The notes beneath the pieces are model-generated. The model was not told where the DNA came from and did not search any database. It saw nothing but the letters and a program-made list of their open reading frames with translations. Below are positions 23,929 to 26,276 of a stretch of 26,276 nt of DNA, piece after piece. The DNA lies in contig JAZDLC010000195.1 in NCBI GenBank assembly GCA_043802345.1, positions 1-26,276 on the forward strand, read 5' to 3'. The stretch comes from JAZDLC01 sp043802345. Its GTDB lineage: Bacteria > Planctomycetota > B15-G4 > JADJEK01. Within the stretch, counting starts at the first letter, position 1. Every line of letters begins with the position of its first letter. The translations under genes were made by a program, and so were the position numbers.

Positions 23929-24759
23929 TCAGGACCCTTTTGCCCGGTGCGAGTCGGTGAAGACCACGACTCCCCACCTTTCCGGGATGTGCATGTTGAC
24001 CACACCCTGCGGCGACCAGACCCAGTTGTCCTCGGGGAGCGGCTTTCCGGTCGCGGGATCGGTCTGCTTCACGTACTCGCTCCCCTCGATACGGGTCGTC
24101 CACTCCACCCGGGAGAAGTTCACCTTCCAGCGGTCACCCGGTCCGGGCGGGGTCGGGCTCGTCGTGGTCTCATCCAGAGCCGCCCACGGAATGGCGATCT
24201 CGACGCCCCATCCCCGGTCGGTGTCGCTCGGGTCGTTGATCGTGCCGTCGACATGGACCGCGGTCTCGAGGCCCGGGAGGTCGAAGCCGTTCAGGGCCGG
24301 CCCCCCCTCCAGATACGGTTTGACCAGGAGCAGATCCCACTCGGTGCCGAAGGCGTTGATCTCCAGTTCCGTGTAGAGGTGGGTGTCGCCGTCCGGGTCG
24401 AGGAAGAGCTCGAAATCGTTGTCTTGGTAGATGACCGAGTCCCGCTCCTTGAGGGTGGCCTGGACGTGGGGCTCGTCGAGCCAGGCGCCGACGTAGAGGC
24501 AGCGGTCGTCCCAGACCATCTTTGCCCGGGTCTCATGGCGTGGCGCGGGATGGTCCAGGCCGGAGATGTCGGCAAACGGTTTCGTGGCAGGCGCGGCCTG
24601 CCAGCACGGATCATCCAGCATGCCATCGAGGACGGGTGGGGTCGCTGCCCGGCCGCACAGGTACTCGCGCGGCAGCTTCCCCTCACCATCTCCGCCGTCC
24701 GTGGAGGTCGCCTGGCAGGAGAGCAGCGGCAACAGGAGCAAGGCACCAAGGTATTGCAT
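23929..24759 (-). CDS. CBM9-like carbohydrate-binding lipoprotein
   Basis: A 276-aa lipoprotein: signal peptide with lipobox LLSC (Cys15), a Gly/Asp-rich linker, then a family 9-like carbohydrate-binding domain (about 40-270). Typical features are PVLDGMLDDPCWQAAP (family phrase 'DG-D-W'), MVWDDRCLYVGAWLDEP, IYQDNDFELFLDPDGD, YTELEINAFGTEWDLL and GWGVEIAIPWAAL. Such domains bind sugar chains, so the protein probably displays mannan-type glycan on the outer face for the linked enzymes. A good ribosome site GGAAGGGAA precedes the ATG. It is the first gene of a leftward pair with GH130 and divergent from GH38. Confidence 0.88.
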   Translation of the reverse strand: MQYLGALLLLPLLSCQATSTDGGDGEGKLPREYLCGRAATPPVLDGMLDDPCWQAAPATKPFADISGLDHPAPRHETRAKMVWDDRCLYVGAWLDEPHVQATLKERDSVIYQDNDFELFLDPDGDTHLYTELEINAFGTEWDLLLVKPYLEGGPALNGFDLPGLETAVHVDGTINDPSDTDRGWGVEIAIPWAALDETTTSPTPPGPGDRWKVNFSRVEWTTRIEGSEYVKQTDPATGKPLPEDNWVWSPQGVVNMHIPERWGVVVFTDSHRAKGS

Positions 24760-24804
24760 AGGTTCCCTTCCGATCGTCGTGGTGCGCCATCGTACCGGCG
24801 CTGT

Positions 24805-24810
24805 TACACT
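24805..24810 (+). promoter_or_regulatory. -10-like TACACT, possible leaderless start of the GH38 gene
   Basis: TACACT ends six bases before the ATG at 24817 and there is no Shine-Dalgarno, the spacing expected if transcription begins at the start codon. No clear -35 was found. The 57-base divergent spacer leaves little room for another arrangement. Confidence 0.35.
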
Positions 24811-24816
24811 TCCGCG

Positions 24817-26276
24817 ATGATCGGAATCCCCGACCGCGACTACGCCGCCCTCCGTTTCGAGGCGTTCGCCTCCGAGGTCCTGGCGCCGGCCATTCTCCGG
24901 CAGGCATCCGAGCCGGCGGTGCAGGTCTTTCAGACCGGAGAGAGAATCTCACCGGAGGAGGCCCGCACGGCGATCTTTCAGCCGGTGGCACGCGGTTTCC
25001 GCTGGGGCCCGGTCTGGTCCACCGCCTGGTTTCGCATCCGGGGTGCGGTCCCTGGCGAGCCGCCGGCCGGGGAGTGGGCCCTCTGGTTCTCCAGCGGGAC
25101 CGAGGCGCAGCTCTTCCTGGACGGCCAGCCGCTCCAGGGCTTCGACGACAACCGGCAACTGTTCCGTCTCGGGAAGAGGCTCCGCCCCGGAGAGCCGTTC
25201 GAGTTCTTCGTCGAGGCCGCGTGCAACCGGCCTCTCGGGGTTGCGACCTTCTGGTGGGATGACAAGGAGCTGGTCCGGCGCTGGCAGGAGGAGAACCCGG
25301 GGCGGTACGAGGGGTGCAGGCTGGTTGACCTGGACCAGGATCTCTCTGACTTTCATCTGAAGTACGAATTCGCCCGGCGCCTGGCCCTGGCCCTGCCGGA
25401 GGGTTCGGCCCGTGCCCGTGAGCTGCTTCAGGGGCTCAGGCAAGTCACCAATCTGATTCCGGCCGGCCAGGCCGGCGCCGCGCTGAAAAGCGCCCGGCCG
25501 ATCCTGGAAAGGCTGCTCGAGGGCGCCCCGCATCCGTCGACCCATTGCGTGGCGGTGGGGCATGCCCATCTCGACACGGCCTGGCTGTGGCCGCTTGCTG
25601 AAACTCGCCGGAAGATCGTCCGCTCCTGGTCGAATGCGCTGGAACTGATGGAGCGGTTTCCGACCTTCCGGTTCGCGGCCAGTCAGGCGCAGCAGTACGC
25701 CTTCTGCAAGGAGGACGCGCCGGAGCTGTTCGAACGGATTCGCGCCCGGGTGAAGGAGGGGCGCTGGGAGCCGGTGGGGGCGATGTGGGTGGAGAGCGAC
25801 GGACACGCTCCTTCCGGCGAGTCGCTGATCAGGCAGATCCTGCACGGAATCTCGTTCTACCGCAGGGAATTCGGCGAGGCCGCGCCGCAAACGGTGCTCT
25901 TCCTGCCCGACACCTTCGGCTTTCCCGCTGCGCTTCCCCAGATCATGCGGCTCTTTTGTCTCGAGACGTTCGTGACCGACAAGATGGCCTGGTCGGAGCG
26001 TCACGAGTTTCCGCACGTGACGTTCCTCTGGAGGGGGATCGATGGCACGGAGACCCTCACGCATCTGACCCCCGGCTGCAACTACAACGCCCCCCTGCAG
26101 CCGCAGGACCTGCTGAAGGGGGAGCAGCGGTTGCTCGGCAAGGACCGCGATCCGGTGGCGCCAGAAAGGGCGTTTCTCGATCGCTGGCTGCAGCCCTTCG
26201 GTTTTGGGGATGGCGGCGGCGGCCCGACGGAGGAGATCGTCAAGCGGTCTGAACTGGCCGCGCGCGTCGAGGGCCT
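24817..26276 (+). CDS. GH38 alpha-mannosidase (partial, runs off the right edge)
   Basis: The first 486 codons of a glycoside hydrolase family 38 alpha-mannosidase, open to the end of the window. The N-terminal region (about 1-240) holds the beta-sandwich typical of bacterial GH38 (RWGPVWSTAWFRIRG, FLDGQPLQGFDDNRQLF). The catalytic domain begins with VGHAHLDTAWLWPLAETRRKI, where His251 and Asp253 are zinc ligands. It continues with FAASQAQQYAFCKED, EGRWEPVGAMWVESDGHAPSGESLIRQ and LFLPDTFGFPAALPQI, where Asp365 is the expected nucleophile. No signal peptide is visible, so it is probably cytoplasmic. It should cleave alpha-linked mannose from oligosaccharides taken up by the cell. The family's usual length is 800-1,050 aa, so about half is present. 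Confidence 0.93.
   Translation, partial: MIGIPDRDYAALRFEAFASEVLAPAILRQASEPAVQVFQTGERISPEEARTAIFQPVARGFRWGPVWSTAWFRIRGAVPGEPPAGEWALWFSSGTEAQLFLDGQPLQGFDDNRQLFRLGKRLRPGEPFEFFVEAACNRPLGVATFWWDDKELVRRWQEENPGRYEGCRLVDLDQDLSDFHLKYEFARRLALALPEGSARARELLQGLRQVTNLIPAGQAGAALKSARPILERLLEGAPHPSTHCVAVGHAHLDTAWLWPLAETRRKIVRSWSNALELMERFPTFRFAASQAQQYAFCKEDAPELFERIRARVKEGRWEPVGAMWVESDGHAPSGESLIRQILHGISFYRREFGEAAPQTVLFLPDTFGFPAALPQIMRLFCLETFVTDKMAWSERHEFPHVTFLWRGIDGTETLTHLTPGCNYNAPLQPQDLLKGEQRLLGKDRDPVAPERAFLDRWLQPFGFGDGGGGPTEEIVKRSELAARVEG

Noticed and set aside
24949..26064. A 371-codon open frame on the - strand
   Set aside because: It is antisense to the GH38 gene, which shows the family's motifs in order; the antisense product has no recognisable domain.
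1..26276. tRNA, rRNA, CRISPR, phage or IS genes
   Set aside because: No cloverleaf with a T-loop signature, no regularly spaced repeats, and no transposase, integrase or phage protein motifs were seen on either strand.

Overview
The window is high-GC bacterial DNA with densely packed genes on both strands, and many predicted lipoproteins or exported proteins. It most likely comes from a member of the Planctomycetota. The clues are a Hanks-type Ser/Thr kinase, an FG-GAP/ASPIC protein, a serpin, a CBM9-like lipoprotein, and two large exported PPC-repeat proteins whose C-terminal domain I recall mainly from planctomycete proteins. The phylum call is an inference from gene content. No rRNA or tRNA gene, CRISPR array, transposase or phage gene was seen.

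Layout. 1-315: non-coding lead-in. 316-1551 (+): acyl-CoA dehydrogenase, tail to tail with an SGNH-like/TPR membrane protein (1563-3836, -). After a divergent spacer comes a + strand operon: class II fructose-bisphosphate aldolase, a 36-codon ORF tied to both neighbours by TGATG overlaps, a carboxypeptidase-regulatory-like membrane protein and a small lipoprotein (4126-6395). Facing it is an exported FG-GAP/ASPIC protein (6408-8678, -). A DUF72 protein (8846-9862, +) and an ATP/ADP-antiporter-like MFS protein (9850-11178, -) overlap at their 3' ends inside a perfect hairpin. Two lipoproteins follow, convergent (11301-11687 + and 11699-12637 -). Next is the + operon ATP-grasp, RlmN/Cfr-like radical SAM enzyme, DUF1579 lipoprotein (12799-15371).

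15372-15780 is a 409-base gene-free stretch holding two copies of a 29-base repeat and several inverted GTACTC/GAGTAC hexamer arms. It leads into a serpin (15781-17034, +). A Ser/Thr kinase fused to a HELGH membrane domain (17046-18665, -) is divergent from two tandem, equally long (636 aa) PPC-repeat secreted proteins (18856-20766 and 21047-22957, +). A strong hairpin and a dyad separate the pair.

22964-26276 is a mannose-glycan locus: a GH130 enzyme frameshifted at a G8 run and a CBM9-like lipoprotein on the - strand, divergent from a GH38 alpha-mannosidase that runs off the right edge. These three plausibly act together on mannose-containing glycans, with GH38 trimming alpha-mannose and GH130 splitting beta-mannosides.

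The most unusual items are the kinase-HELGH fusion, the 15.4-15.7 kb repeat element, the translationally coupled 36-aa ORF, the hairpin that encodes the ends of two convergent genes, and the G8 frameshift in GH130.
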